Translations under genes and position numbers: made by a program | The notes under the pieces: model-generated | What the model was told of the DNA's origin: nothing | Databases searched by the model: none | What the model saw: only the letters and a program-made list of their open reading frames with translations | Shown: positions 50,578-59,752 of the stretch, piece by piece | How positions within the stretch are numbered: position 1 is the stretch's first letter | Layout of the letters: each line of letters begins with the position of its first letter | Assembly: GCF_000330885.1 (NCBI RefSeq) | Contig: NC_020062.1 | Location: 1,930,374-1,994,373, forward strand | Length of the DNA: 64,000 bases | Source of the DNA: Rhizobium tropici CIAT 899 | Lineage (GTDB): Bacteria; Pseudomonadota; Alphaproteobacteria; Rhizobiales; Rhizobiaceae | Direction of reading: 5' to 3'

Positions 50578-50750
50578 GGCGCCAGGCATTCGTCACATAT
50601 GCCGCAGCCGTCTTCATCCATCTTCCGCGCCGATCGCTGCCTTCGGCAGCATAGGCACGCGGTTCCGTTAGATCGAGATTCCTCGTCATGCTCGGGCGGA
50701 AGGATTTCCATCAGCAGGTCGGAAAGGGGTTTGGTTGCGACTTGGCCCAT
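50574..50750 (-). CDS. Small CxxC (zinc-ribbon-like) protein
   Basis: 58 residues. Four to five cysteines are arranged as CLCCRR and CGICDEC, a likely zinc-binding knuckle pair. The start is ATG 50750 with CGGAG at 7 bases. Overlaps the next gene by ATGA and diverges from dinB. Function unknown; a protein- or nucleic-acid-binding adaptor is possible. Confidence 0.6.
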   Translation of the reverse strand: MGQVATKPLSDLLMEILPPEHDEESRSNGTACLCCRRQRSARKMDEDGCGICDECLAP

Positions 50751-50901
50751 CTTGAGGCTCCGTATTGGGGGACGGACAAAAGATAAGAAGCCTCGAAGGC
50801 ATCTCAAGGTGGCACTTGCGAATGACTGTCACAGAGCGATTTGCCCGCATCTCTCCGGCACGGCAACTGAGCCGGTTTGATATCGTGATCAGGGATGATA
50901 T

Positions 50902-50916
50902 GTTCTGTATTTGTTT
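50902..50916 (+). promoter_or_regulatory. Candidate LexA (SOS) box upstream of dinB
   Basis: GTTC-N7-GTTT at 50902-50916 differs by one base from the alphaproteobacterial LexA direct repeat GTTC-N7-GTTC. It is 40 bases before the dinB ATG, in the spacer shared with the divergent small genes. Confidence 0.65.
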
Positions 50917-50956
50917 CAGATTCTGCAATTGAAGGGTCCATGCTTAACCCTGCAGC

Positions 50957-52072
50957 ATGATGACCGAGATCGCCATGAACGACGCCAACGCAAACCTCGT
51001 CCGAAAGATCATCCATGTCGATATGGATGCATTTTATGCGTCGGTCGAGCAGCGAGACAATCCGGAGCTGCGCGGCAAGCCGCTTGCGGTCGGCGGGTCA
51101 GCGGCACGCGGCGTCGTCGCGGCCGCAAGCTACGAAGCCCGCGCCTTCGGCGTTCACTCGGCGATGCCTTCGGTCACGGCAAAACGCAAATGCCCAAATC
51201 TGATTTTCGTGCCGCCGCGCTTCGATGTCTACAGGGCAGTGTCGCAGCAGATCCGCGAGATCTTTGCCGAATATACTTCGATGATCGAGCCGCTGTCGCT
51301 CGACGAAGCCTATCTCGACGTCACCCAGAACCACAAGGGCATGGAAATCGCCACCGAGATCGCGCTGGAGATTCGGACTAGGATCAAGCAGGTCACCGGG
51401 CTCAACGCCTCGGCCGGTATTTCCTACAACAAGTTTCTTGCCAAGATGGCAAGCGACCTCAACAAGCCGAACGGCCAGGCCGTCATTACGCCGAAGAATG
51501 GGCCGGCCTTCGTCGAAACGCTTCCCGTCAAGAAATTCCATGGCGTCGGGCCGGCGACGGCCGAGCGCATGCATAAATACGGGATCGAAACCGGGCTGGA
51601 TCTGAAGTCGAAATCCCTCGCTTTCCTCCAGGAACATTTCGGAAAGGCAGGCCCCTATTTCTACGGAATTGCCCGCGGCATCGACGAACGCCAGGTGAAG
51701 CCCGACCGGATCCGCAAATCCATAGGCGCAGAGGATACGTTCGTCGAGGATATCGACGATCTCGAGTTGGCGACGGCGGAGCTGCGCCCACTTGCGCAGA
51801 AGGTTTGGCGCTACTGCGAAACAGGTGGTTTCAGCGCCAAGACGGTGACTGTGAAGATCAAATATTCGGACTTCACCCAGGCGACACGCAGTCGGACAAG
51901 CTCCTTGCCGGTCGCGGACGCCGGCGCTGTTCTTGAGACAGCGGCGGCGCTTCTGGCAACCGTCCACCCGTTTGCGCGGCCGATCCGGCTGCTCGGCATC
52001 ACGCTTTCGTCTTTGACGAACGAAGAGGCCGACGATGGGAGATCACAGCCTCAGCTCGATCTTGGCATCTGA
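50957..52072 (+). CDS. dinB: DNA polymerase IV
   Basis: 371 residues, Y-family translesion polymerase. Catalytic acids lie in IIHVDMDAFYASVE and SLDEAYLDVT, and KFLAKMASDLNKPNGQ and the helix-hairpin-helix segment FHGVGPATAERM are intact. The little-finger domain follows, and the C-terminus QPQLDLGI is a candidate beta-clamp-binding motif. ATG 50957 has a poor RBS; ATG 50975 inside the gene is possible. A LexA-like box upstream suggests damage induction. Many alphaproteobacteria carry more than one dinB, so this may be an accessory copy. Confidence 0.93.
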   Translation: MMTEIAMNDANANLVRKIIHVDMDAFYASVEQRDNPELRGKPLAVGGSAARGVVAAASYEARAFGVHSAMPSVTAKRKCPNLIFVPPRFDVYRAVSQQIREIFAEYTSMIEPLSLDEAYLDVTQNHKGMEIATEIALEIRTRIKQVTGLNASAGISYNKFLAKMASDLNKPNGQAVITPKNGPAFVETLPVKKFHGVGPATAERMHKYGIETGLDLKSKSLAFLQEHFGKAGPYFYGIARGIDERQVKPDRIRKSIGAEDTFVEDIDDLELATAELRPLAQKVWRYCETGGFSAKTVTVKIKYSDFTQATRSRTSSLPVADAGAVLETAAALLATVHPFARPIRLLGITLSSLTNEEADDGRSQPQLDLGI

Positions 52073-52228
52073 GAGATGATAATCTCCCATCCGCCATCTG
52101 GGACGCGCTCGGCATTCCCTTGGTCGAGGGGCCGTAGAGCCGATTGAGGCCTAGCCAGGACGGGACGCGCCGTCGCCGGCACCTGATCACGCATCGGGTT
52201 CCCCCTTCACGATCTCCGGCAACGCCGT

Positions 52229-53104
52229 TCAGCAAGCCCGCCTACGCTTCATCATCGCGCTCAGCTTCTCCGCCCCGGCTTCGTCGACGGGTGTGTAGAC
52301 GATCATGCGGTCGTCATTGCTGGGGCTTGCCCACCAATTGTTGGATTGCAGCGGCAGGATCGTGCCATCCGCCAGCCGGAAACGCTTCACGGTATTTTCG
52401 ATGCCCTTGAGCTGATAGCGATCCCACACGATGCGGAACTGATCGGAAGCGCTCATATAGCGTTCCAATTGCCGCTCCCAGCTCGGATCGTCGAGATGCT
52501 CGGCCATGGAGGCACGAAACAGCGCTGCCATATTGGCCAGCATCTCGTCGGGATCGGCCTGGCTTGCGCGCCAGGCAGGATTGACGAGGGACAGATAGAT
52601 GCAGTTCCGGTCCTCGGGCGGAAGGGCATCGAGATCGACGCCGACGAGGCGGCGATAGGCCTCGTTGAAGCCGCGTATATTGTAGCGCTTTGTCTGGATA
52701 AGGGCGGGATAAGGACAGAGATGATCGAGAATGTGCTGGCTTGCCTCGGTGAGCGGCTCGCAGACGCGAGGATTTTCGAGCCGGGGCGGAACCGGTAGAT
52801 TGGCCAATCTGAACAGGTGCTCCGTCTCGACTTCGTTGAATTCCAGAGCATGCGCGACAGAGAGCAGTACGCGCGGCGACACGCGGATCGGCCGCCCCTG
52901 CTCCAGCTTGGTATACCAGGTAATGCCGATATCGGCGCGCGAGGCCACTTCTTCCCGCCGCAATCCGGGTGTACGAATCCGTCCTGCCCGACCGAGTCCC
53001 AATCTTTGCGGGTCGAGGGATTCCCGCCGCCTGCGCAACATCTCGCCGAGTTCCTGCGCCCGCGAAAGCATCTGATTGGGAACGATATCGAGCGTGCCGT
53101 GCAT
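52229..53104 (-). CDS. XRE-family regulator with MmyB-like ligand-binding domain
   Basis: 291 residues. N-terminal Cro/C1 helix-turn-helix (LGEMLRRRRESLDP, LRREEVASRADIGITWYTKLEQGR) and a C-terminal MmyB-like PAS-type domain (NIRGFNEAYRRLVG, NCIYLSLVNPAWR, WERQLERYMSASDQFRIVWDRY). This architecture is typical of regulators beside MFS exporters or short-chain dehydrogenases. Start ATG 53104 has GGAG at 7 bases; an ATG two codons earlier is the alternative. Divergent from the MFS gene with direct repeats in between. Confidence 0.88.
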   Translation of the reverse strand: MHGTLDIVPNQMLSRAQELGEMLRRRRESLDPQRLGLGRAGRIRTPGLRREEVASRADIGITWYTKLEQGRPIRVSPRVLLSVAHALEFNEVETEHLFRLANLPVPPRLENPRVCEPLTEASQHILDHLCPYPALIQTKRYNIRGFNEAYRRLVGVDLDALPPEDRNCIYLSLVNPAWRASQADPDEMLANMAALFRASMAEHLDDPSWERQLERYMSASDQFRIVWDRYQLKGIENTVKRFRLADGTILPLQSNNWWASPSNDDRMIVYTPVDEAGAEKLSAMMKRRRAC

Positions 53105-53130
53105 TTCCATTCTCCAGCCTGACACTTTTT

Positions 53131-53165
53131 ATACCAGTCTAAATAGGTATCTTGTACCAGTTTAA
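53131..53165. promoter_or_regulatory. Direct repeats and inverted repeat in the XRE/MFS divergent promoter
   Basis: TACCAGTCTAA (53132-53142) and TACCAGTTTAA (53155-53165) repeat with a 23-base period, and ATACC/GGTAT (53131-53150) form an inverted repeat. The position between the divergent regulator and exporter genes makes this the likely site of the XRE protein. Confidence 0.55.
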
Positions 53166-53217
53166 CATGGGTGTAAAACGCTGTGGACTCAGTTTTGAAA
53201 ATACTTTGAGGTCCCCC

Positions 53218-54672
53218 ATGTCTTCCGCACCAATCCGGCTTGGCCAATTCGGCCTGCTGATCCTGCTGGCCGGGCAATTGCTGCTGCAACTCGATTTTTC
53301 CATCATCAATGTCGGCCTTGCCGCCATCTCGGCCTCGCTGCACGCCGGCGAGACCGAACTCGAGCTTTTCGTCGCCGCCTATGGCGTCGCCTTTGCCGTC
53401 TGCCTGGCAATGGGTGCGCGCCTCGGAGACAATTTCGGCCGCAGGCGCATGTTCGGCCTCGCCGTCCTGTTGTTCTGCCTCGCCTCCCTGCTATGCGGGT
53501 TGGCAACATCAGTCACTTTCCTCATCGTTGCGCGCGCGCTGCAGGGAATTGCGGCAGCACTCATGGTGCCGCAGGTGCTGGCGACCATCCATGTCAGCCT
53601 GACCGGACGCGATCACGCCCGCGCCGTCTCACTTTACAGTGCAATTGGCGGCATCGCCTTCATCGTCGGCCAGGTTCTCGGCGGCTTCCTGATCTCTGCC
53701 AATATTGCCGGCTCCGGATGGCGTAGTATCTTCCTCATCAACCTGCCAGTCTGCATCCTGATTCTGATCAGCGTGTGGCGCCATGTTCCTGAAACGCGTG
53801 GCCAAGGCAGAGTGCCGGTCGACTGGTCGGGCATGATAACGCTGGCGCTTCTGACTTTGTCGGTCCTGCTGCCGACCGCGCTCGGCCCGTCACTACACTG
53901 GAACTGGCTTTGCCTGCTCAGCTTCGTGCCGATCCTGCCGCTGGTGGCACTTCTTTGGCGTATCCAGCGCTCCAAGGAGGCGCGTGGCGCCTTCCCGATC
54001 CTGCCGCCGTCGCTCACGCGCATCTCCAGCATGCGGTTCGGCGGGCTGATCGCCATACTCTTCTTCACCTGCTGGAGCGGCTTCATGTTCGTCTTCGCAC
54101 TGACGCTGCAGGCAGGTGCCGGGCTGACCCCGCTGCAATCGGGCAATGCCTTGATTGCACTTGGCGGCTCCTATTTCGCCTCAGCCGCCTTCGTCACGCC
54201 TCGCCTTGCAAACGTACGGCGCGAACTCATGCTGGCGATGGGCTGTGTGATCCAGATGAGCGGGCTTGCTCTGCTCATCGTGACGCTCGAAACGGTCTGG
54301 CCGCGACCTGGCGTCATCAACCTCATTCCGTCCACAGTCCTGATCGGTTTCGGCCAGGCGCTGATCGTCAACAGCTTCTACCGGCTGGGGCTGGCCGACG
54401 TGCCGCATGAACATGCCGGCGCCGGCAGCGCCATGCTCGCGACCATGCAGCAGGTATCGCTGGGTCTCGGGCCGGCAATTCTGGGGGCCGTATTTGCCCA
54501 GGTGCTGCAATATTCCAGCGCCTATCTCTCCGCCGGGGTCACGGCGATCGCCGTCGAACTCGGGCTGATGGCCATCCTGCTGGTGGCCACGCTTTTACGA
54601 TTGGCACGGCAGCGCAGCCGACCAGACGAAGACTCCGAGATCGGCGACGCCCTCATCGTCGCGCCCGAATGA
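53218..54672 (+). CDS. MFS multidrug-type exporter (DHA2, 14-helix class)
   Basis: 484 residues, inner membrane, about 14 hydrophobic segments. Motif A-like ARLGDNFGRRRMFG and the antiporter-type segment ALQGIAAALMVPQVLATI, followed by GGIAFIVGQVLGGFL, place it in the drug:H+ antiporter DHA2 group. ATG 53218 follows TTGAGG; an upstream in-frame start at 53152 lies in the operator repeats. Probably derepressed by the divergent XRE regulator when its ligand is present. Substrate unknown. Confidence 0.9.
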   Translation: MSSAPIRLGQFGLLILLAGQLLLQLDFSIINVGLAAISASLHAGETELELFVAAYGVAFAVCLAMGARLGDNFGRRRMFGLAVLLFCLASLLCGLATSVTFLIVARALQGIAAALMVPQVLATIHVSLTGRDHARAVSLYSAIGGIAFIVGQVLGGFLISANIAGSGWRSIFLINLPVCILILISVWRHVPETRGQGRVPVDWSGMITLALLTLSVLLPTALGPSLHWNWLCLLSFVPILPLVALLWRIQRSKEARGAFPILPPSLTRISSMRFGGLIAILFFTCWSGFMFVFALTLQAGAGLTPLQSGNALIALGGSYFASAAFVTPRLANVRRELMLAMGCVIQMSGLALLIVTLETVWPRPGVINLIPSTVLIGFGQALIVNSFYRLGLADVPHEHAGAGSAMLATMQQVSLGLGPAILGAVFAQVLQYSSAYLSAGVTAIAVELGLMAILLVATLLRLARQRSRPDEDSEIGDALIVAPE

Positions 54673-54709
54673 TCGGACGGTCGGCGTTAAAAGCATTGAT
54701 CCCATAACA

Positions 54710-54737
54710 AAGTCCGGCCTGTCGCCAGGCCGGACTT
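54710..54737. terminator. Bidirectional terminator hairpin
   Basis: AAGTCCGGCCT and AGGCCGGACTT form a perfect 11-bp stem with loop GTCGCC, 37 bases after the MFS stop and 33 bases past the end of the convergent permease gene. Confidence 0.75.
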
Positions 54738-54770
54738 GCAAGCATAGGCCTCGTCTTCGACCAGATGCGG

Positions 54771-56555
54771 CTACACCGGCAGCTGGAAGGCCCAATTGGC
54801 GATCAGCACGATGGCAAGACCACCGGCAAGCGCCAGATAGGGCAGTATACCCGCCTTCCTGACACCCAGATCCTGGCCGACCAGACCAAGATCATCCATG
54901 GCGCCGGTCGGGAACTTGCCGCCATCGCGAACATAATGCCTGTAGGCAAAGACCGGCAGAATGAGAGCTGCAAAGGCAAAACCGATCCAGAGAGCATTGG
55001 CATAGCCCCAGACCTTGGCGCCGGCGCCGAGGAAGAGCGCGTTGACGAAGGCAAGGACGGTGTTGAGGCCGATGAGCCACGACGGCGCTTTCCACGGGCG
55101 CTCGACATGACCGGAGTCCATGCGGTGGATCCAGCCGGAATTGAGGTTCAGGAAGTTGAAGATGATGTATCCGACGTTGGAGACGGCAAGCACGAAGAAA
55201 TAGCCGCTCGTGTCGGAGGCAATGGCGAGAAGAAAGAGATTGAAGGCGAAGTCCGTCCACATCGCTCTCGTCGGCGCACCGTTCTCGTTCACATGATCGA
55301 GATATTTCGGCAGCCAACCGTCCTTCGAGCCCTGATAGAGAGTGCGCGAGGAACCCGCCATTGCCGTCATGATCGCAAGGAACAGTGCCAGGATCATCAG
55401 GATGACGAGCAATTGCGTAACGATCCGGCCAGCGCCGATCAGGCCGCCGAGCGCTTCACCGACGCCGGTGCCGTCGACGATGCCGGGCGCCAGCATGCCG
55501 GCATGACCGAGCACACCTTGGAAAGCAAAGGGCACCAGGAAGAAGAAGACGCAGCAGGCAAGGCCCGAGTAGAAGATTGCCTTGAACGTATCCGTCTTCG
55601 GGTTCTTCAGTTCGCGCGTGTAGCAGACCGCCGTCTCGAAGCCATAGGTCGACCAGGCGGCGATATAGAGGCCGCCGAGGAAAAGCGTCCAGCCGCCATT
55701 GCTCCAGGTGCCGTCAGTCGCAGCGTAGGCCGCTGTCGGCGGCAGCAGGCCGGTCACGTTGGCGGAGAGAATTTGGCCGCTGACGATCGGATAGACACCG
55801 ATGATCAGAAGCGGCACGAGCACGATGATCGCGAGCCACTTCTGCACGCTGGCCGTCTCGGAGATGCCGCGATGCTGGATCGCAAAGATGATCAGCATCA
55901 GGACACCGCCGATGAAGAAGGTGGCGTTGATATTGGCGGTCGCGAGGAAGGGAATGTTGAAGCTGACGAGAGACCAGTTGCGGATGGGCGGCGTAAAAGC
56001 TGCAACGCCATCGGCGCTGAGCAGCGCTTTTACCGCATCGTCGGGCGATGTACCGGCATGGGCCGCGATGTATTCGGCAACACGCGGGCTATCCGCCGTG
56101 ATCGACGTCGCATGGGCACTGATCCAGCTGAGCACGGCCTGTGAGTCCGCCGCCGGGATCGGGAAGAAGGCATTGAGGATATAGCCTGCCGCAATGGCGC
56201 AGCCGAGGGACAGCACCGGCGACCAGGCAAACCAGTTGCACCAGACCGAAAGCGGCGCGATGAATTTCGAGTAACGCAGCCAGGCCGTCGCGCCATAGAC
56301 CGAGGCGCCGCCGGACTTGTTGCCGAACATGCCGGCAATTTCGGCATAGGTGAAAGACTGCAGGAAGCCCATGATCATCGAGATGATCCACACGACAAAG
56401 GCAAGCTTGCCCGTCGTGCCGGCGATGCCGCCGATGGAGAAGAGAACAAGCGGCGGCACGCCCGCAGCCACCCAGAACGCGCCCTTCCAGTCAAGCGCGC
56501 GTATAAGCTTACCTTCGGTGCCGGCGGAAGCGCCGGCGTCCACGATGTCAGTCAT
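54771..56555 (-). CDS. APC-superfamily permease
   Basis: 594 residues, about 12 or more membrane helices. APC landmarks are AGVPPLVLFSIGGIAG in the first helix, FTYAEIAGMFGNKSGGASVYG, and AWSTYGFETAVCYTREL in the middle, with a large periplasmic-side insertion around 165-225. The start is ATG 56555, with an upstream in-frame start (56624) rejected for lack of RBS. Divergent from tdm, so it may import a methylated amine or a related amino acid for the pathway. Ordinary amino acid transport cannot be excluded. Confidence 0.85.
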   Translation of the reverse strand: MTDIVDAGASAGTEGKLIRALDWKGAFWVAAGVPPLVLFSIGGIAGTTGKLAFVVWIISMIMGFLQSFTYAEIAGMFGNKSGGASVYGATAWLRYSKFIAPLSVWCNWFAWSPVLSLGCAIAAGYILNAFFPIPAADSQAVLSWISAHATSITADSPRVAEYIAAHAGTSPDDAVKALLSADGVAAFTPPIRNWSLVSFNIPFLATANINATFFIGGVLMLIIFAIQHRGISETASVQKWLAIIVLVPLLIIGVYPIVSGQILSANVTGLLPPTAAYAATDGTWSNGGWTLFLGGLYIAAWSTYGFETAVCYTRELKNPKTDTFKAIFYSGLACCVFFFLVPFAFQGVLGHAGMLAPGIVDGTGVGEALGGLIGAGRIVTQLLVILMILALFLAIMTAMAGSSRTLYQGSKDGWLPKYLDHVNENGAPTRAMWTDFAFNLFLLAIASDTSGYFFVLAVSNVGYIIFNFLNLNSGWIHRMDSGHVERPWKAPSWLIGLNTVLAFVNALFLGAGAKVWGYANALWIGFAFAALILPVFAYRHYVRDGGKFPTGAMDDLGLVGQDLGVRKAGILPYLALAGGLAIVLIANWAFQLPV

Positions 56556-56797
56556 TGGTGATATTCCCCATTTTGTTCCGGACGTATCTCTCGTACGTCT
56601 CCCTGAACGTGCCTCCCATGGCATTACGGGGCTTGCTGGAGGTTTTCGTAAGCCGAGTCTGCGCGCGGATTTCCAGATGCATGCCCTTTATACATAGTGA
56701 AGATATTTTCTTTTTAGTCAATATCCCTTTACTTTCGGACGGCATTTTGTCAGCATGATTCCGGTGTCCGACACGCCTCATTTCTCGAGAGGGCTCT

Positions 56798-59164
56798 ATG
56801 CGAGATCTCCACCCGTCAGCGGGAATACGGCCCGTCTCGGCGAGCATTATCCGCTATCCGGGCATTCCAGCGCTGCCGCCGGACACCGAGCGCTATCGTT
56901 GCAAGGGCGGTGGGTCGCTGGTCGTGCGCGTCGAACCCGGCGATCGGATTTCGGTGGCGGATAGCGAAGGCGGGCAGGTCTGCGAGCTGACCTTCCTTGA
57001 CGAGAAGGGCCGCTTTCAATCCGCTGGCCTGGGGTCGGCATTCACCGGCGAAGCGACAGGTCTCAAAGCTATTCTTTCTTCTGACGATGAAAGTGCGGCT
57101 CGCGTCAGGACGGCGCTGGCGCGGCGTGGGGCCGATCTGGCCTCTGCGGCAGCGCTTCGCCTCTTCGGCGCCTCTTCGCCGGCAGGCAGTACCGCGGAAT
57201 TCACGATCGCGACCAAAGGCCTGCTTATCGCCTGTGCGCCAGGAATGGCCATGTCGCCGGAAACGCAGGATACGGCAACACCCATCGAGATCAGGATCCG
57301 CCGCACTGCGATCCTGCGAGACTATGCCTCCGCGCTGCCCGAACCGCTCGCCGACCCGATCGAGGACATTCGCATCAAGGCGGCGACGGCCTCGGCCTAT
57401 TTTGTCCGCGCCGGCGAATATATTCAGATCATCGATGTCTATGGCCGGCAATGCACCGATTTCCAGGCCTTTTCCGCCCGCAAGGTCGACAAGGGCCTCG
57501 ATCTCGCACTCGATTCCACCGTGACCCGCACCCTGCTCGGCCGCAGCTATCCAGCGCCCGGGCTGCCGTCCAAAGCCTTCGACCGCGATTTCGAGCCGCT
57601 GGTGGAAATCGTGCAGGATACGGTCGGTCGCCACGATGCCTTCGCCACCGCCTGCAATTCGCGCTATTACGACGACATGGGCTATCCCGGCCACGTGAAC
57701 TGCACCGACAATTTCAATGCAGCGCTCGCGCCCTATGGCATTGCCGGCCGAAAGGGCTGGGAGGCGCTCAACTACTTCTACAACACCAATGTCGATCACA
57801 ATAACCAGCTCTATCTCGACGAACCTTGGTCGAGACCGGGCGATTACGTCCTGATGCGCGCACTGACGGATCTCGTCTGCGTCTCCTCCTCCTGCCCCGA
57901 TGACATCGATGCGGCCAATGGCTGGGACCCGACCGATATCCATGTCCGCACCTTTTCAGGCAAAGAAAAATTCACACGAGCGGTGGCCTATCGCATGACT
58001 CCTGATGCCGACCCCGAACTGACGCGGGAGACCGCGTTTCACCCGCGCCTCTCCGCCCTGACGCGCGACTACACCGAATATCGTGGCTTCTGGCTGCCGA
58101 ACCGCTTCTCCTCGGAAGGGCCGGTCGCGGAATACTGGGCCTGTCGCGAACGCGCCGTGGTGATGGATCTCTCGCCGCTACGCAAGTTTGAGGTGACGGG
58201 ACCGGATGCGGAAGAATTGCTGCAATATTGCCTGACGCGCGACGTGCGCAAGCTCTCGACCGGCCAGGTGGTCTATTCCGCCATGTGCTACGAACACGGC
58301 GGCATGATCGACGACGGCACGCTGTTTCGCCTCGGAGACAAGAATTTCCGCTGGATCGGCGGCGATGACTATAGCGGCATCTGGCTGCGCGAGCAGGCCG
58401 AGAAGAAGGGCTTCAAGGCCTGGGTGCGCTCCTCCACCGACCAGATGCACAATATCGCCCTGCAAGGTCCGAAGAGCCGTGACATTCTGAAGGAGATCAT
58501 CTGGACTGCGCCGCGCCAGCCGACGATCAGCGAGCTCGAATGGTTCCGTTTCGCGGTCGGCCGCATCGGCCACTTCGAGGGTGCCCCGGTCGTTGTCTCT
58601 CGCACCGGTTATACCGGCGAGCTCGGCTACGAGATCTTCTGCCATCCGAAGGATGCCGCTACTGTCTTCGATGCGGTCTGGAAAGCCGGCGAGCCCTATG
58701 GGCTGAAGCCGATGGGTCTTGAGGCGCTTGATATGGTTCGCATCGAGGCCGGCCTCGTCTTTGCCCATCATGAATTCGACGATCAGACCGATCCCTTCGA
58801 GGCCGGTATCGGCTTCACCGTCCTGCTGAAATCGAAGCAGGACGATTTCATCGGACGCGAGGCGCTAATTCGGCGAAAGGAAAACCCGCGCCACCTGATG
58901 GTCGGTCTCGATATCGAAGCCAATGAAGCTGTGGGACATGGTGACTGCATCCATATCGGCCGCGCGCAGGTCGGCGTGATCACCAGCGCGACACGGTCGC
59001 CGATCCTTGGCAAGACCATTGCGCTAGCGCGGGTCGATGTCACACATGCGGGCGTTGGCACCAAGGTCGAGATCGGCAAACTCGATGGTCAGCAAAAGCG
59101 GCTTCCAGCCGTCATTGTGCCGCTCTCCCACTACGATCCGCAGAAGACGCGGCCGCGATCCTAA
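56798..59164 (+). CDS. tdm: Trimethylamine N-oxide demethylase (DUF1989-GcvT fusion)
   Basis: 788 residues. The N-terminal ~370 residues contain a DUF1989 domain (GEYIQIIDVYGRQCTDFQAF, GYPGHVNCTDNFNAAL, LVCVSSSCPDDIDAANGWDPTD) with cysteines 219, 286, 302, 361 and 366 as candidate metal ligands. From about 400 on it is a GcvT-like tetrahydrofolate-binding aldolase (VMDLSPLRKFEVTGPDAEELLQY, SRTGYTGELGYEIF, MGLEALDMVRIEAG). This fusion is Tdm, which splits TMAO to dimethylamine and formaldehyde, the latter going to tetrahydrofolate. The tmm gene for TMA oxidation and dimethylamine-oxidation genes follow nearby. Without that context it could be read as an aminomethyltransferase or dimethylglycine-type enzyme. 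A degenerate DUF1989-like repeat occupies about 40-170. Confidence 0.87.
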   Translation: MRDLHPSAGIRPVSASIIRYPGIPALPPDTERYRCKGGGSLVVRVEPGDRISVADSEGGQVCELTFLDEKGRFQSAGLGSAFTGEATGLKAILSSDDESAARVRTALARRGADLASAAALRLFGASSPAGSTAEFTIATKGLLIACAPGMAMSPETQDTATPIEIRIRRTAILRDYASALPEPLADPIEDIRIKAATASAYFVRAGEYIQIIDVYGRQCTDFQAFSARKVDKGLDLALDSTVTRTLLGRSYPAPGLPSKAFDRDFEPLVEIVQDTVGRHDAFATACNSRYYDDMGYPGHVNCTDNFNAALAPYGIAGRKGWEALNYFYNTNVDHNNQLYLDEPWSRPGDYVLMRALTDLVCVSSSCPDDIDAANGWDPTDIHVRTFSGKEKFTRAVAYRMTPDADPELTRETAFHPRLSALTRDYTEYRGFWLPNRFSSEGPVAEYWACRERAVVMDLSPLRKFEVTGPDAEELLQYCLTRDVRKLSTGQVVYSAMCYEHGGMIDDGTLFRLGDKNFRWIGGDDYSGIWLREQAEKKGFKAWVRSSTDQMHNIALQGPKSRDILKEIIWTAPRQPTISELEWFRFAVGRIGHFEGAPVVVSRTGYTGELGYEIFCHPKDAATVFDAVWKAGEPYGLKPMGLEALDMVRIEAGLVFAHHEFDDQTDPFEAGIGFTVLLKSKQDDFIGREALIRRKENPRHLMVGLDIEANEAVGHGDCIHIGRAQVGVITSATRSPILGKTIALARVDVTHAGVGTKVEIGKLDGQQKRLPAVIVPLSHYDPQKTRPRS

Positions 59165-59191
59165 CTTTCATTGCGATCAAAATGGCATAGA

Positions 59192-59545
59192 TCAGCAATA
59201 AATCTTGTCTTCGAATGGCCCCGCCTCAAAAACCGCAACACCGTTGACAAACTCGCGCGCCCAGATGTCGCCGGGGCCAAGGTCACCAACACCCTTCACC
59301 TCGAAGGACAAGCTGGGGATACGCTCTGCGACCAACGTGAACAAAGCAATAGTTGACCATGGATCAAGGTTGAATACTACCGGAGCCGAAATTCTGTGCA
59401 TATCAAATGCTTGCTCGAGGTCCTTTAAGACATCCTGACTAAGCGCTTGTTCAGTGAGGTAGGCAGCTATCTCATCTCTAATGGCGATCAAGGCCGCCTT
59501 ATCGCCATCGTTCAAGGTGAGGTAAGCAGTCGTGCTAAAGCTCAT
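59192..59545 (-). CDS. Hypothetical protein, no recognised family
   Basis: 117 residues if started at ATG 59545; in-frame starts at 59569 and 59605 are also possible and none has a strong RBS. The protein is acidic, soluble, with a helical N-terminal half (DKAALIAIRDEIAAYLTEQALSQ) and beta-like segments (SLSFEVKGVGDLGPGDIWAREF). It ends 28 bases from the convergent tdm stop. It may be the last gene of the minus-strand methylamine operon or unrelated. Confidence 0.5.
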   Translation of the reverse strand: MSFSTTAYLTLNDGDKAALIAIRDEIAAYLTEQALSQDVLKDLEQAFDMHRISAPVVFNLDPWSTIALFTLVAERIPSLSFEVKGVGDLGPGDIWAREFVNGVAVFEAGPFEDKIYC

Positions 59546-59752
59546 GAGTCCACTTTCATATTTGCGCATCAAAGGCTTTAGCCTGACCATGGCGTGAATG
59601 CACATAGGAAATTGGATCCATATGCTCGCTCGTAGTGGAATTCGCAGGCTCCAGCGTCGCCTTTGCTGAAGAAGCGCTGTCGAGGCGTCTGGGAAAAGCG
59701 AGCGAGCACATCGGCCGTATTGAAACGGCGGGAGGCATCGCGCTTTTGAGCT

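Noticed and set aside
54765..56144. 459-codon plus-strand frame opposite the APC permease
   Set aside because: No hydrophobic or family pattern; shadow of the membrane protein gene.
59606..59752. Possible gene remnant in the plus-strand frame at 59635-59892
   Set aside because: No RBS, overlaps the PAS-receptor gene on the other strand, no recognisable protein.
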